Part shown: positions 18,278 through 26,959 of the stretch, one piece after another
Layout: each line of letters opens with the position of its first letter
How positions within the stretch are numbered: the first letter of the stretch is position 1
Source: Paracoccaceae bacterium
Lineage (GTDB): Bacteria; Pseudomonadota; Alphaproteobacteria; Rhodobacterales; Rhodobacteraceae
Assembly: GCA_013214575.1 (NCBI GenBank)
Contig: JABSSD010000008.1
Span: forward strand, 1 to 64,000
Direction of reading: 5' to 3'
Length of the DNA: 64,000 nucleotides
Translations under genes and position numbers: made by a program
Notes under the pieces: generated by a model
Seen by the model: the letters and a program-made list of their open reading frames with translations, nothing else
What the model was told of the DNA's origin: nothing
Database searches by the model: none

Positions 18278-19273
18278 CTAGCGGCGCAAGCGTTTTGGGC
18301 GGTGGGCATGCAACACTTTGAACCGCTTATCACCCGCGATTTCTGTCACCTGAACAAACAATTCAGCCAAAGTCGTCTCGTAGGGCAAATGCCGGTTGGC
18401 CACCATCCACAGGCTCCCCGAGGGCGTCAGTACCCGCGCAGCTGTGGCGATAAAGGCCTTGGCCAGCGCTGGTTCCGCCTTGCGGCCGGTGTGAAACGGC
18501 GGGTTCATAATGACCCCATCCTGCAGCTTCGGTGGCTTCCAGCCGCAGGCGTCTGCCCAATGAAACTGCGCCCGCGGGTCTGTCACATTGCGCTTGGCAC
18601 AGGCCATTGCGCTGTGATCAGCCTCAACCAGATGCAGGGTTTCGATGACAGTGTCACGCGGCAGCAATTGTGCCGAAAGATAGCCCCAACCGGCCCCCAG
18701 ATCCACCAGATTGCGGCCCAGTTTGCTCGGCAACGACTCGGCCAGCAGACGCGAGGCCGGGTCGATACCATCCGCCGAGAACACCCCCGGCGCGGTGGAA
18801 AAACCATCGACCATAGTGAAATCATCAACCAGCCAATCGGCAAAAACCTGCCCGTCAGCCTCAATCCAGAAGGTTTTACCATGCGCCTTGGAGATCGCGG
18901 CGGACGGCTCAGCCAGCTTGCGGACGGCTTTGTAGAGCGAATCGATACCGTCCGTTTTGGCCCCGTCAATCAGCACCGGGCCGCTGCTGGCCGCAATGGC
19001 CTGGGCCACCAGATGCCGCGCCAAGGCTTTGGCACGGGGCAGGAAAACCACGGCAGCGGCGATCTCGGTGCCCGGCTCCAGTGCCGCCACACAGTCATAG
19101 CCACGGTCGGCAAAGACATCATGATCGGGGCGCATCGGCTGCACCACCACCACCTGGTCCCGTGGCAGCACTGACAGGTCATGCTCCTCCCGAGGTAGGA
19201 AAACGGCGATCTTGCCCGTTGCCGGCACAACAAAGCCACCTGACGTGAGCGCCAGCGATAGACGGATGGACAT
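18278..19273 (-). CDS. RsmC-like class I methyltransferase (16S rRNA G1207 type)
   Basis: The 331-residue product has an N-terminal domain of about 170 residues and a C-terminal SAM-dependent methyltransferase domain with LVDLGAGWGYLSAQLL (motif I) and GVIMNPPFHTGRK (motif IV, NPPF of base N-methyltransferases). The two-domain form and motifs match RsmC, which methylates guanine N2 of 16S rRNA G1207. The catalytic site looks intact. clpS lies 12 bases upstream on the same strand. Confidence 0.82.
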   Translation of the reverse strand: MSIRLSLALTSGGFVVPATGKIAVFLPREEHDLSVLPRDQVVVVQPMRPDHDVFADRGYDCVAALEPGTEIAAAVVFLPRAKALARHLVAQAIAASSGPVLIDGAKTDGIDSLYKAVRKLAEPSAAISKAHGKTFWIEADGQVFADWLVDDFTMVDGFSTAPGVFSADGIDPASRLLAESLPSKLGRNLVDLGAGWGYLSAQLLPRDTVIETLHLVEADHSAMACAKRNVTDPRAQFHWADACGWKPPKLQDGVIMNPPFHTGRKAEPALAKAFIATAARVLTPSGSLWMVANRHLPYETTLAELFVQVTEIAGDKRFKVLHAHRPKRLRR

Positions 19274-19285
19274 GCGGAGAGCCTC

Positions 19286-19606
19286 TTATTCTTCTTTTTC
19301 CATGGTACATTGCAGCGGGTGCTGCTGTCGGCGGGCAAAATCCATCACCTGGCCAACTTTGGTTTCGGCGATTTCATGGCTGAAAACACCAACCACCGCC
19401 AGACCCTTTTTATGGACCACCAACATGATCTCAAACGACTCGGCATGGGTCATGCCAAAAAACCGCTCCAGCACCATCACCACAAATTCCATCGGCGTAT
19501 AGTCGTCGTTCAGCAGCAACACCTTATATCGTGGAGGCCGCTGGGTCTTCGGCTTCGTCTTGGTGAGGACTCCGGTATCCGTAGAGTCATCTGACTGGTC
19601 CGACAT
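19286..19606 (-). CDS. clpS: ATP-dependent Clp protease adaptor ClpS
   Basis: ClpS delivers N-degron substrates to ClpAP. The 106-residue product has a flexible front of about 25 residues, then [20 protein letters not shown] and [18 protein letters not shown], which form the ligand-binding core. The ATG at 19606 gives the normal length; a longer frame to 19771 would add an unrelated tail. No strong ribosome site is seen, and an ATG at 19627 is an alternative. It precedes the RsmC-like gene. Confidence 0.92.
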   Translation of the reverse strand: MSDQSDDSTDTGVLTKTKPKTQRPPRYKVLLLNDDYTPMEFVVMVLERFFGMTHAESFEIMLVVHKKGLAVVGVFSHEIAETKVGQVMDFARRQQHPLQCTMEKEE

Positions 19607-19868
19607 GATATGGGGCAGCAATGTCATTTGAGGTTTTATCCGGGTCAGGCCTAAAAGTTCGTCCCCGCTTATATAGCCTCTATGTCGGCGAGGAAAAGAG
19701 AAAGTGAGCAATACTATGGCACGTATTATAACCACTATCGGTTTTACTGCGGGTGATAGGCTCTGGCACAACGCGCATTTCTTTCGGATTGCGGCGCTGG
19801 CCCCGAAAAAGACTTCCCCCCTTTGCCAAGCGCATTATGCTGCCCTGAAGGATTGACCGGGGATCGAA

Positions 19869-20195
19869 ATGCCGCACGCAGAAATCAAATACTCAACAGA
19901 TCTGAACATTGATCCCAGAGCGATATTGGCCACGATAGAAGCGGTGATCCTTGAGCACGACGATAGCGCCGGTGACTGCAAGGGGCGTGGCTATCCCACC
20001 AGTGCCTACCATCACAGCCACATCACCATTTCTGTTGCCTTGCTTGCAAAACCGCACCGCGACGAAGACTATATCAAGGCGTTGCTGAGAAAACTGGAGG
20101 CGCGCGTCAAAGTCCTGTTTTCGGCGCCATGTGCGTTTTCCCTCGGGCTCGAGTTCTTAACGCCGTTCTATGTCACTAGCCGGCACAAACCATAA
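19869..20195 (+). CDS. 5-carboxymethyl-2-hydroxymuconate isomerase-like tautomerase
   Basis: This 108-residue protein begins MPHAEIKYSTDL; the proline after Met is the catalytic residue of the tautomerase/CHMI superfamily. HSHITISVALL and the C-terminal LGLEF pattern also fit the CHMI (HpaF) family, which isomerises 5-carboxymethyl-2-hydroxymuconate in homoprotocatechuate breakdown. No other genes of that pathway are nearby, so the physiological role is open. It stands alone between clpS and the carboxypeptidase. Confidence 0.75.
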   Translation: MPHAEIKYSTDLNIDPRAILATIEAVILEHDDSAGDCKGRGYPTSAYHHSHITISVALLAKPHRDEDYIKALLRKLEARVKVLFSAPCAFSLGLEFLTPFYVTSRHKP

Positions 20196-20386
20196 CCCAA
20201 CCTAGCTGATTGTTGTGGCATGAAGGCACCAGTTGAATAAAAAAACGCCTATATTCATGGTAACACTCTGTTAACGAACACCGCATCTAGTGTGCGACCG
20301 CGCGTAGACCCACCGTATGTCGACCGCAACGCTGGATGCTTATTAACCCACGCCAAAGCTGTTGTTTGTTCCAAAGCGCGCATGTG

Positions 20387-20401
20387 TTAACTTCCGGTTA
20401 G
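20387..20401. promoter_or_regulatory. Candidate CtrA-type site upstream of the D,D-carboxypeptidase
   Basis: TTAA-CTTCCGG-TTAG matches the alphaproteobacterial CtrA consensus TTAA-N7-TTAA with one difference and lies 40 bases before the start codon. Cell-cycle control of a wall-modifying enzyme would make sense, but the short motif can occur by chance. Confidence 0.3.
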
Positions 20402-20440
20402 GTAAAAAGTCAGCCGGAAAACCGGCGGCATGAGGCAGAC

Positions 20441-21994
20441 ATGGCAAATATCGCGCAGGTTCGGTGCATCCGTCCGATCCGTTTGGGTTTGGGTATTCTA
20501 ACAGCATTCTGGCTGGGCATTGTGATGCCTTTGGCCGCCAATGCCGCGCCTTACGCGGCGATGGTGATGGATGCCCGCACCGGTAAGGTTCTTCACTCCC
20601 GCAACGCCGACACCCGGCTGCATCCGGCCTCGCTGACCAAAATGATGACGCTGTACATCGTCTTTGAGGCGGTGCGGAACGGTGAAATCTCACTGGATAC
20701 CAAGATCAAGATCAGCCGCAATGCGACCTCTGAGCCGCCCTCAAAACTGGGCCTCAGAACCGGACAGAAAATCGCGCTGCGATATTTGATCCGCGCTGCG
20801 GCGGTGAAATCCGCCAATGACGCCGCCACCGCACTGGGAGAGGCGATTTCGGGGTCCGAGGCCGCATTTGCGCGCCGCATGACCCGCACCGCAAAATCCC
20901 TGGGCATGACCCGCACCACCTTTCGAAACGCCCATGGGCTGACCCAGTCCGGGCATCTGTCAACGGCCCGGGATATGACCCTGCTGGGGCGCCATATGCT
21001 ATATGATTACCCCGAGTATTATAACTTGTTCTCGCGGACCTCGACCGATGCCGGAGTCAAGCGGGTCAACAACACCAACCGTCGTCTATTGGCCGCCTAT
21101 CGTGGTGCAGATGGCATCAAGACGGGATATACCAACGCAGCCGGTTTCAATCTTGTAGCCTCTGCCAAGCGCGGCAACGAGCGCATCATCGCCACGGTGT
21201 TTGGCGGCAAATCCAGCGCCTCTCGCAATGCCAAGGTTGCCGAGCTGCTGGACCTCGGGTTTCGCCAGGCGCCGTCACAGGCCAGGCTGCGCCGTCCGGC
21301 ACTGCCGCAATATGTCGGCAATATCGAGGCGCCGCTTGTGGCAAATGCCGATGGCGCGGGTAGAACAGTAAGGGTCAACGGCCTGGTCACCAGCAGCCTG
21401 CGCCCCAAACCCCGTCCCACCGCCGACGGCACCGTAGAGATTTTGCGGCTGGCCGAAGCCGAGGCCGCCCCTGTGGCAGGCTCAACCGGGACGTCTTTGA
21501 GCGATCAAAACCTTCTCCGGACCGGTATTCAGGCCGCCCTGGCCGAGATCGAACAACCGCCTGTAACCGCCGTGGCCATGGCAATATCCCCTCGGGCCAG
21601 TGACACTGCGATACAGATTGCCAGCCCAGTGGTGCGCATAGCCCCGAGACCTGCCGTCTATTCCGGACTGCGCCCTGTCGCCCGCCCGGCCAATCTCAGA
21701 ATGGCCGGGGTCGTTGTCGCCGAACCGGTTGTTGTGACCCGCCTGTCCACCTCAGGAGGCCGTCACTGGGGCATCAACGTTGGTCGCTTCAACACCCGGT
21801 ACAAGGCCGAAAGAATGCTCCTGCGGACGGCACTGGCAGAGATGTCGACCTTGGATGGCTCGCTTCGCAAAGTGGGGCAATCCAGTCGTGGCTTTGAGGC
21901 CAATTTCCTTGGCATGACCCAGGAAGGGGCTGATCTGGCCTGCCGCCGCCTGAATGCGCGCAATGCCACCTGCACCACAATAGGGCCATCCTGA
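20441..21994 (+). CDS. D-alanyl-D-alanine carboxypeptidase with C-terminal SPOR domain
   Basis: A 517-residue penicillin-binding protein of the S11 family that trims peptidoglycan stem peptides. After a hydrophobic signal segment ending near NAAPYAA it shows the three active-site motifs SLTK (PASLTKMMT), SAN (VKSANDAA) and KTG (DGIKTGYT). A variable Ala/Pro/Arg-rich linker follows. The last 75 residues form a SPOR domain (HWGINVGRFNTRYKAE), which binds denuded glycan at division sites. The SPOR fusion suggests a septal location. Periplasmic. Confidence 0.93.
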   Translation: MANIAQVRCIRPIRLGLGILTAFWLGIVMPLAANAAPYAAMVMDARTGKVLHSRNADTRLHPASLTKMMTLYIVFEAVRNGEISLDTKIKISRNATSEPPSKLGLRTGQKIALRYLIRAAAVKSANDAATALGEAISGSEAAFARRMTRTAKSLGMTRTTFRNAHGLTQSGHLSTARDMTLLGRHMLYDYPEYYNLFSRTSTDAGVKRVNNTNRRLLAAYRGADGIKTGYTNAAGFNLVASAKRGNERIIATVFGGKSSASRNAKVAELLDLGFRQAPSQARLRRPALPQYVGNIEAPLVANADGAGRTVRVNGLVTSSLRPKPRPTADGTVEILRLAEAEAAPVAGSTGTSLSDQNLLRTGIQAALAEIEQPPVTAVAMAISPRASDTAIQIASPVVRIAPRPAVYSGLRPVARPANLRMAGVVVAEPVVVTRLSTSGGRHWGINVGRFNTRYKAERMLLRTALAEMSTLDGSLRKVGQSSRGFEANFLGMTQEGADLACRRLNARNATCTTIGPS

Positions 21995-22021
21995 CAGCTG
22001 CGCCCGACCACCCCGGTCCCG

Positions 22022-22052
22022 GACGGTGCGTGCCAGCACGCACCCTACATAG
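22022..22052 (-). repeat. REP hairpin, left flank of the RAYT gene
   Basis: The stem GGTGCGTG-CCAG-CACGCACC (22025-22044) is followed by CTACATAG (22045-22052). Read on the minus strand it is CTATGTAGG then the stem, which is exactly the order found on the plus strand at 22549. The two copies thus form an inverted pair around the transposase gene. Confidence 0.85.
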
Positions 22053-22092
22053 CTTCAGGATTTGTTAACCATAAACGCAGATACTGAGCGGC

Positions 22093-22611
22093 ATGCCCCA
22101 GTATCTGCGCCCTCGCGCTCCCGGCGCCACAATCTATTTCACCGTCTGCCTGGCCAGGCGCGGCTCATCCCTGCTGATCACCGAGATTGACGCCCTGCGG
22201 TCCGCAGTTGGCCTGACCCGTCGCGCCCGCCCATTCCACGTGGATGCCTGGGTCGTGCTCCCGGACCACATGCGCTGCATCTGGACCCTGCCTCCGGGCG
22301 ACTGTGATTTCTCCACCCGCTGGCGTCAGATCAAGACCCGGTTTTCGCGCAGCCTGCCCCGCAGGATCACCCGGGCCAGTCAGCTGGCACGACAAGAACG
22401 GGGCATCTGGCAGCGCCGATTCTGGGAACACCATATCCGCGACGATCAGGATTATCGGCAGCACCTACAGTATTGCCGGGACGCCCCCATGCACTTGGGG
22501 CTCGTCGAGACCAGCACCGACTGGCCATTCTCGTCCTTCTGTCCCGCCCTATGTAGGGTGCGTGCTGGCACGCACCACCCCGGGCCCAAAGACGCTCAGG
22601 GTTTGGGGTGA
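22093..22611 (+). CDS. REP-associated tyrosine transposase (RAYT, IS200-like), altered HUH motif
   Basis: A 172-residue Y1 transposase-fold protein. It starts MPQYLRPRAPGATIYFTVCL and contains FHVDAWVVLPDHMRCIWTLP, GIWQRRFWEH and DYRQHLQYCRDAPMHLGLV. RAYTs cut and move single-stranded REP hairpins with an HUH metal site and a tyrosine. Here Tyr127 is kept, but the usual HxH is His59-Met-Arg61; the arginine codon CGC is one transition from histidine. The C-terminal residues from about 150 on are encoded by the right-hand REP, and the ORF ends 16 bases inside the opposite ccoS gene. It may be decaying, or may act on REPs elsewhere in the genome. Confidence 0.85.
   Translation: MPQYLRPRAPGATIYFTVCLARRGSSLLITEIDALRSAVGLTRRARPFHVDAWVVLPDHMRCIWTLPPGDCDFSTRWRQIKTRFSRSLPRRITRASQLARQERGIWQRRFWEHHIRDDQDYRQHLQYCRDAPMHLGLVETSTDWPFSSFCPALCRVRAGTHHPGPKDAQGLG
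22549..22576 (+). repeat. REP hairpin, right flank of the RAYT gene
   Basis: CTATGTAGG followed by the stem GGTGCGTG-CTGG-CACGCACC (22557-22576). It lies inside the 3' end of the RAYT reading frame and ends 20 bases from the ccoS stop on the other strand. It could also end or stabilise the ccoGHIS message. Confidence 0.85.
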
Positions 22612-22754
22612 TCGTCCCACTCGTCGTTAAGTATCCGACGGGAATCCCCTTCGGGATCGTCGTACTGATTGCTGCGCACCGTATACAGGAACCCAGCCAG
22701 CCCCAGCCCGCCAAGGACCAGAGAGATCGGAATCAAAAACGTCAAGACTTGCAT
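22596..22754 (-). CDS. ccoS: cbb3-type cytochrome oxidase assembly protein CcoS
   Basis: A 52-residue protein starting MQVLTFLIPISLVLGGLGLA with one membrane helix, then RSNQYDDPEGDSRRIL, the typical CcoS tail. CcoS is needed to insert heme and copper cofactors into CcoN. It begins three bases after the ccoI stop and ends the ccoGHIS operon. Its last bases overlap the 3' end of the RAYT reading frame on the other strand. Confidence 0.92.
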   Translation of the reverse strand: MQVLTFLIPISLVLGGLGLAGFLYTVRSNQYDDPEGDSRRILNDEWDDHPKP

Positions 22755-22757
22755 TCT

Positions 22758-24935
22758 TTACCTCAGCCGCAGTGCATTAAGAGAGACAGTAATCGACGAG
22801 GCGGACATCGCCAAGGCGGCAATCAGCGGGGTGGCCAGGCCGGCCACCGCCAGCGGCACTGCAATCACATTGTACAGCGTCGCCAGCTGAAAATTCTCGC
22901 GGATGCGTTTGGTGGCGCGCCTGGCAACATCACAGGCCTCGGCAATGGGTGTCAGATCCTGCCCCAGCAGCACAATATCCGAGGCCACCCGGGCGGCGTC
23001 CAGCGCCGAGGCCGGCGAGATCGAGACATGCGCAGCCGTCAATGCCGCAGTGTCATTCAACCCGTCACCAACCATCAGCACCTTATGACCCTGATCCGTC
23101 AGGCTGTTGATCTTGGCAACCTTATCGTCGGGCAGCGCCTCGGCCACCCAGTCGGTGATGCCCAACCGGGAGGCCACCATCTCAACCGCGCCGCCGGTAT
23201 CTCCCGATAGCAGCAGCACCTGCTTGCCTGCATCCAGCAGCGCCTGCACCGCCTCAGCGGCACCGGGGCGCAGTGAATCTGTGAATTGGAACCCGCGCGG
23301 CGCGCCATCGCCGCGGTCCAGCCAGGCCGTGGTGATGGCACTTGTCGGCGCCCCAACCCAGGCCGCACGGCCCAGCCGCACCCGCACGCCCCGGTGCTGC
23401 GCTTGCGTGCCAAACCCCGGCACCTCGCGAATATCCGTGATCTCGGCCGGAGATATCCCCGCCTCTCGGGCGGCCTGTGCCAGACTGCGCGATAACGGAT
23501 GCGCCGAGGCCTCGGCCAGGGCCAGCGCAAGCTCCAAATCCGATCGCGGGGCATCGTCCAGATTGGTCAACTGCGGAGTGCCGGCGGTCAGGGTTCCGGT
23601 CTTGTCAAAAACCACGGTATCCACCTGCGCCAACCGCTCCAGGGCGGTGGCATCCTTGATCAGCATGCCCCTGCGGAACAACCGCCCCGAGGCCGCTGTG
23701 GTCACCGCCGGCACCGCCAGCCCCAACGCGCAAGGACAGGTGATGATCAGCACCGCAGCGGCGATATTCAGCGCCGTGCGCAGATCCCAGGTATATAAAT
23801 ACCAGCCGACAAAGCTGAGCGCCGACAGGATATGTACTCCGGGCGCATATAGTTTGGCGGCATTGTCAGCCAGCGAGGTATAGCGTGAGCGGCCCGACTC
23901 GGCGATGGCCACCAGATCAGCCATCCGGTGCAGCGAGGTGTCTTTGCCCACCGCAGTGGCCCGGATGGTCAGCGGGCCGGTCAGATTGACCTCTCCGGCA
24001 GATATCATGGTGTCCGGCCCGGCAAACACCGGCAGCGTCTCGCCGGTCAGCAACGAGCGGTCAAGCTCGGACTGACCCGACACCACCTCGCCATCCACCG
24101 GCATCCGGCCACCGGGGCGGACCAGGATCAGATCATCAATGGCCAAAGTGCCAACCGCCACTTCGCTCTCGACCCCGTCGCGCAGCAGGATGGCGCGGGG
24201 CACCTCCAGCGCCGCCAGCTCCTCGGCGGCAGATCGTGCCACCGCCCGGGTGCGGTGGTCCAGATATCGCCCGGCCAGCAGAAAAAAGGTCAGCGTCAGC
24301 GCCGCGTCAAAATAGGCGTGTTCACCAGACAGCGAGGTCTCCCACAGCGACATCACCAGCGCCAGCACCAGCGCCAACGAGATCGGCACATCCATATTCA
24401 GCCGCCGCACCCGCAGTGCGGTCCAGGCATGTTTGAAAAACGGCTGCGCAGAAAAGCCAATCGCCGGCAGGGTGATCGCCGCCGATATCCAGTGGAACAT
24501 GTCCCGCGTCGCATCCGAGGCCCCGGCCCAGACCGAAACCGACAGCAGCATCACGTTCATCGAGGCAAATCCAGCCACCGCAAGACGCATCAGCAGATCG
24601 CGCCCCGCCTTGTCGCTCTGGGTTGCAGCCAGCACCCCCGGATCCAGTTCATGTGCCTCAAAGCCCAAGCCGGTCAGCACCAGAATCAGATCGCGGGCCT
24701 GGATATCCCGTTCGGCCTCGATCAGCGCCCGTTTCAGGGTCAGGTTCACCCGCGCCGAGATCACCCCGGGGACAGCATTCAGCCCTTTTTCCACCGTCGA
24801 GATACAGGCCTGACAGTGGATGCCCGGCAGCGACAGCGCCAGACGCGCCGCCTGCGGAGCCTCATCAACCGCATCACGCGGGACAACCAGACAGCCGGGA
24901 CAGGCGGCGGGGGAAGGAGTGAGCTGGGCGGTCAT
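22758..24935 (-). CDS. ccoI: Copper-translocating P-type ATPase CcoI (FixI)
   Basis: The 725-residue P1B-ATPase supplies copper for cbb3 oxidase assembly. It has an N-terminal CPGC, a heavy-metal-associated domain with GIHCQACIST, the membrane metal site ITCPCALGLAVP, the phosphorylation site DKTGTLT, and the hinge GDGLNDTAAL. Eight membrane segments are expected. The CPC membrane site and the operon context identify it as CcoI/FixI rather than a general CopA. Five bases separate it from ccoH. Confidence 0.95.
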   Translation of the reverse strand: MTAQLTPSPAACPGCLVVPRDAVDEAPQAARLALSLPGIHCQACISTVEKGLNAVPGVISARVNLTLKRALIEAERDIQARDLILVLTGLGFEAHELDPGVLAATQSDKAGRDLLMRLAVAGFASMNVMLLSVSVWAGASDATRDMFHWISAAITLPAIGFSAQPFFKHAWTALRVRRLNMDVPISLALVLALVMSLWETSLSGEHAYFDAALTLTFFLLAGRYLDHRTRAVARSAAEELAALEVPRAILLRDGVESEVAVGTLAIDDLILVRPGGRMPVDGEVVSGQSELDRSLLTGETLPVFAGPDTMISAGEVNLTGPLTIRATAVGKDTSLHRMADLVAIAESGRSRYTSLADNAAKLYAPGVHILSALSFVGWYLYTWDLRTALNIAAAVLIITCPCALGLAVPAVTTAASGRLFRRGMLIKDATALERLAQVDTVVFDKTGTLTAGTPQLTNLDDAPRSDLELALALAEASAHPLSRSLAQAAREAGISPAEITDIREVPGFGTQAQHRGVRVRLGRAAWVGAPTSAITTAWLDRGDGAPRGFQFTDSLRPGAAEAVQALLDAGKQVLLLSGDTGGAVEMVASRLGITDWVAEALPDDKVAKINSLTDQGHKVLMVGDGLNDTAALTAAHVSISPASALDAARVASDIVLLGQDLTPIAEACDVARRATKRIRENFQLATLYNVIAVPLAVAGLATPLIAALAMSASSITVSLNALRLR

Positions 24936-24941
24936 TCGGGG

Positions 24942-25412
24942 TCAGTCTTTCACATGCAAAATAACCCGCTGGCTAAACTCGGTGCCGTTTCTGGCCCGCG
25001 CCACCATGCGGATATTCCAGTTGCCGGACCCCAGTTGTGCCGGAGCGACATAGGACTTGCCGTTGAATTGAAAATCGGGGATTTGATCTTCCCGCACGTG
25101 GGTGGCCCGGCCCAGTGTGGCGGTCAACTTGACCACCTCAACCGGGTTGCCTTCGGCATCGGTAATCTCCAGCTTGACCTGATCTTTGCTGGCCGAGGCG
25201 TAGACAGACCAGCCAAGGGCCATCTGCGCGCTTCGGCGGCGGTCAAATTCCTGGCTGGCAACATAAGAGTTTTTCACCTCAAGCCCGGGGAAGGTTCTGA
25301 CCGCATTCACCGCCAGGGTGATATTGACCCCGATGATCACGGCAAAGGCGCCGCAAAACACCATCAAGGCGTGACGTCCGGTAAATTCCCGCTGCGGCTT
25401 TTCAGAAGTCAT
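24942..25412 (-). CDS. ccoH: FixH family protein CcoH
   Basis: A 156-residue protein with one N-terminal membrane helix (ALMVFCGAFAVIIGVNITLA) and a periplasmic beta-rich domain containing GLEVKNSYVASQEF and GWSVYAS. CcoH is an assembly factor that associates with the cbb3 oxidase. It lies between ccoG and ccoI with gaps of 3 and 6 bases. Confidence 0.93.
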   Translation of the reverse strand: MTSEKPQREFTGRHALMVFCGAFAVIIGVNITLAVNAVRTFPGLEVKNSYVASQEFDRRRSAQMALGWSVYASASKDQVKLEITDAEGNPVEVVKLTATLGRATHVREDQIPDFQFNGKSYVAPAQLGSGNWNIRMVARARNGTEFSQRVILHVKD

Positions 25413-25415
25413 GGT

Positions 25416-26852
25416 TTAGTTTTCCTTGCCGTTAAAGGTGGTGTCTTTATAGGCGCGCTCACCATTGGCGTTATCTTCGACCCAGATCCTAAACGGTGTG
25501 GCATCGCGGGTCGAGGGCGCGGTGCCTTTGGGGCTGATCACATAGACCCGCTGCTGGTGGGCGGCGTTGGCGGCGACCGGAACCGAGGCATAGGGCGTGC
25601 CTTCGATCTGCAGCCGCAGGGTTGGATCACCGGTGACCGAAAGCTGGAACTGGCGCTGCTCGCCATGTTTGTTGCGCAGCTGCACGTCATAGGTATTGCG
25701 GATCGAGCCGTCCGACAGGGTCACAAATGTAGGATTGCGAACCGGCGCCACCGTCAGTTCTATGTCGGCGCGAATGAACAGGGCAAAGACAAGCCCAAAC
25801 CCCACCAGCATCCACAGCGTGGTATACATAATGGTTCTGGGCCGCAGGATGTGTTTCCAGATATTGCGCGGCGCTTGCCCCGCCCGACCATCCGTTTCAT
25901 CGCTGACGGCCATATAATCGATCAAGCCACGCGGCTTGCCGATCTTATCCATAATATCATCGCAGGCATCAATACAAAGCGCACAGGTGATGCACTCCAT
26001 TTGCTGACCCTCGCGGATGTCGATACCCACCGGGCAGACGTTGACGCAGGCCATGCAATCAATGCAATCGCCCTGTGGCACTTCCGCCTCAGGAGAGGTC
26101 TTGCGCAGCTTGCCACGCGGCTCGCCTCGCCATTCGCGATAGCCAACAACCAGAGTGTCTTCGTCCATCATCGCCGCCTGAATGCGCGGCCAGGGGCAGG
26201 CATAGATACAGATTTGCTCGCGGGCAAAACCGCCAAAGAAAAATGTCGTGGCGGTCAGCACTGCCATCGTCGTATAGGCGGCGGGATGCGCGTTACCGGT
26301 GATCAGGTCGATCAGCAATGTCGGTGCATCGGCAAAATAGAACACCCAGGCCCCGCCGGTCGCCAGACCAATCAGCAACCAGACTGTCCACTTGGTCAGC
26401 CGCAGCCGCACTTTGCGCAGGTCCAGTTTCTTTTGCCGATGCAGCCGCAACCTGGAATTCCGGTCGCCGTCAATCCAGCGTTCAACCAGAATATAAAGAT
26501 CGGTCCAGACCGTCTGCGGGCAGGCATAGCCACACCAGACCCGGCCCAAAGCCGAGGTGAACAGGAACAAGCCCAACCCCGCCATAATCAGCAAACCAGC
26601 GACAAAATAGAACTCGTGTGGCCAGATCTCAATCCAGAAGAAATAGAAGCGCCGATTGGCCAGATCCAGCAATACCGCCTGATCCGGCAGGCTTGGCCCG
26701 CGATCCCAGCGGATCCAGGGGGTCAGATAATAGATCCCCAATGTCACGGCCAGTATGATCCACTTGAGGTTCCGAAACTTACCGGACACTTCTTTTGGAA
26801 AAACGGGTTCCCTGGCGGCATAGAGGCTGGGGGATGGATTGGACTCGCTCAC
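25416..26852 (-). CDS. ccoG: Cytochrome c oxidase accessory protein CcoG (RdxA/FixG)
   Basis: A 478-residue membrane protein with several N-terminal helices, including a YACPQTVW segment, and a ferredoxin-like part with CIDCMACVNVCPVG and CITCALCIDACD, which bind two 4Fe-4S clusters. The C-terminal 120 residues are a periplasmic Ig-like domain. CcoG is proposed to act as a cupric reductase in cbb3 assembly. It heads ccoGHIS, and an FNR-type box lies 61 bases upstream. Confidence 0.95.
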   Translation of the reverse strand: MSESNPSPSLYAAREPVFPKEVSGKFRNLKWIILAVTLGIYYLTPWIRWDRGPSLPDQAVLLDLANRRFYFFWIEIWPHEFYFVAGLLIMAGLGLFLFTSALGRVWCGYACPQTVWTDLYILVERWIDGDRNSRLRLHRQKKLDLRKVRLRLTKWTVWLLIGLATGGAWVFYFADAPTLLIDLITGNAHPAAYTTMAVLTATTFFFGGFAREQICIYACPWPRIQAAMMDEDTLVVGYREWRGEPRGKLRKTSPEAEVPQGDCIDCMACVNVCPVGIDIREGQQMECITCALCIDACDDIMDKIGKPRGLIDYMAVSDETDGRAGQAPRNIWKHILRPRTIMYTTLWMLVGFGLVFALFIRADIELTVAPVRNPTFVTLSDGSIRNTYDVQLRNKHGEQRQFQLSVTGDPTLRLQIEGTPYASVPVAANAAHQQRVYVISPKGTAPSTRDATPFRIWVEDNANGERAYKDTTFNGKEN

Positions 26853-26912
26853 GGACTCTCTCCGATTGATAGTATAGGTTAAAGCTTCTCTCAGAAGACC
26901 ATCGAGTCAACT

Positions 26913-26926
26913 TTGACATGGATCAA
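26913..26926. promoter_or_regulatory. FNR-type box upstream of ccoGHIS
   Basis: TTGAC-ATGG-ATCAA differs by one base from the consensus TTGAT-N4-ATCAA. It lies between the ccoG start and the 3' end of the LysR-type gene, so only ccoG is a likely target. Control by the FnrL encoded at 33687 is expected. Confidence 0.75.
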
Positions 26927-26959
26927 AAGCGCATTACCGAAACATCTTTGTGACTACTA

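Noticed and set aside
19680-19877. 65-residue minus-strand ORF upstream of clpS
   Set aside because: No family resemblance or ribosome site; the region more likely holds the clpS promoter.
23928-26882. 984-residue open frame on the plus strand
   Set aside because: It is antisense to ccoI, ccoH and ccoG, is rich in Arg, Gln and His as expected for a shadow frame of GC-rich genes, and shows no known protein.
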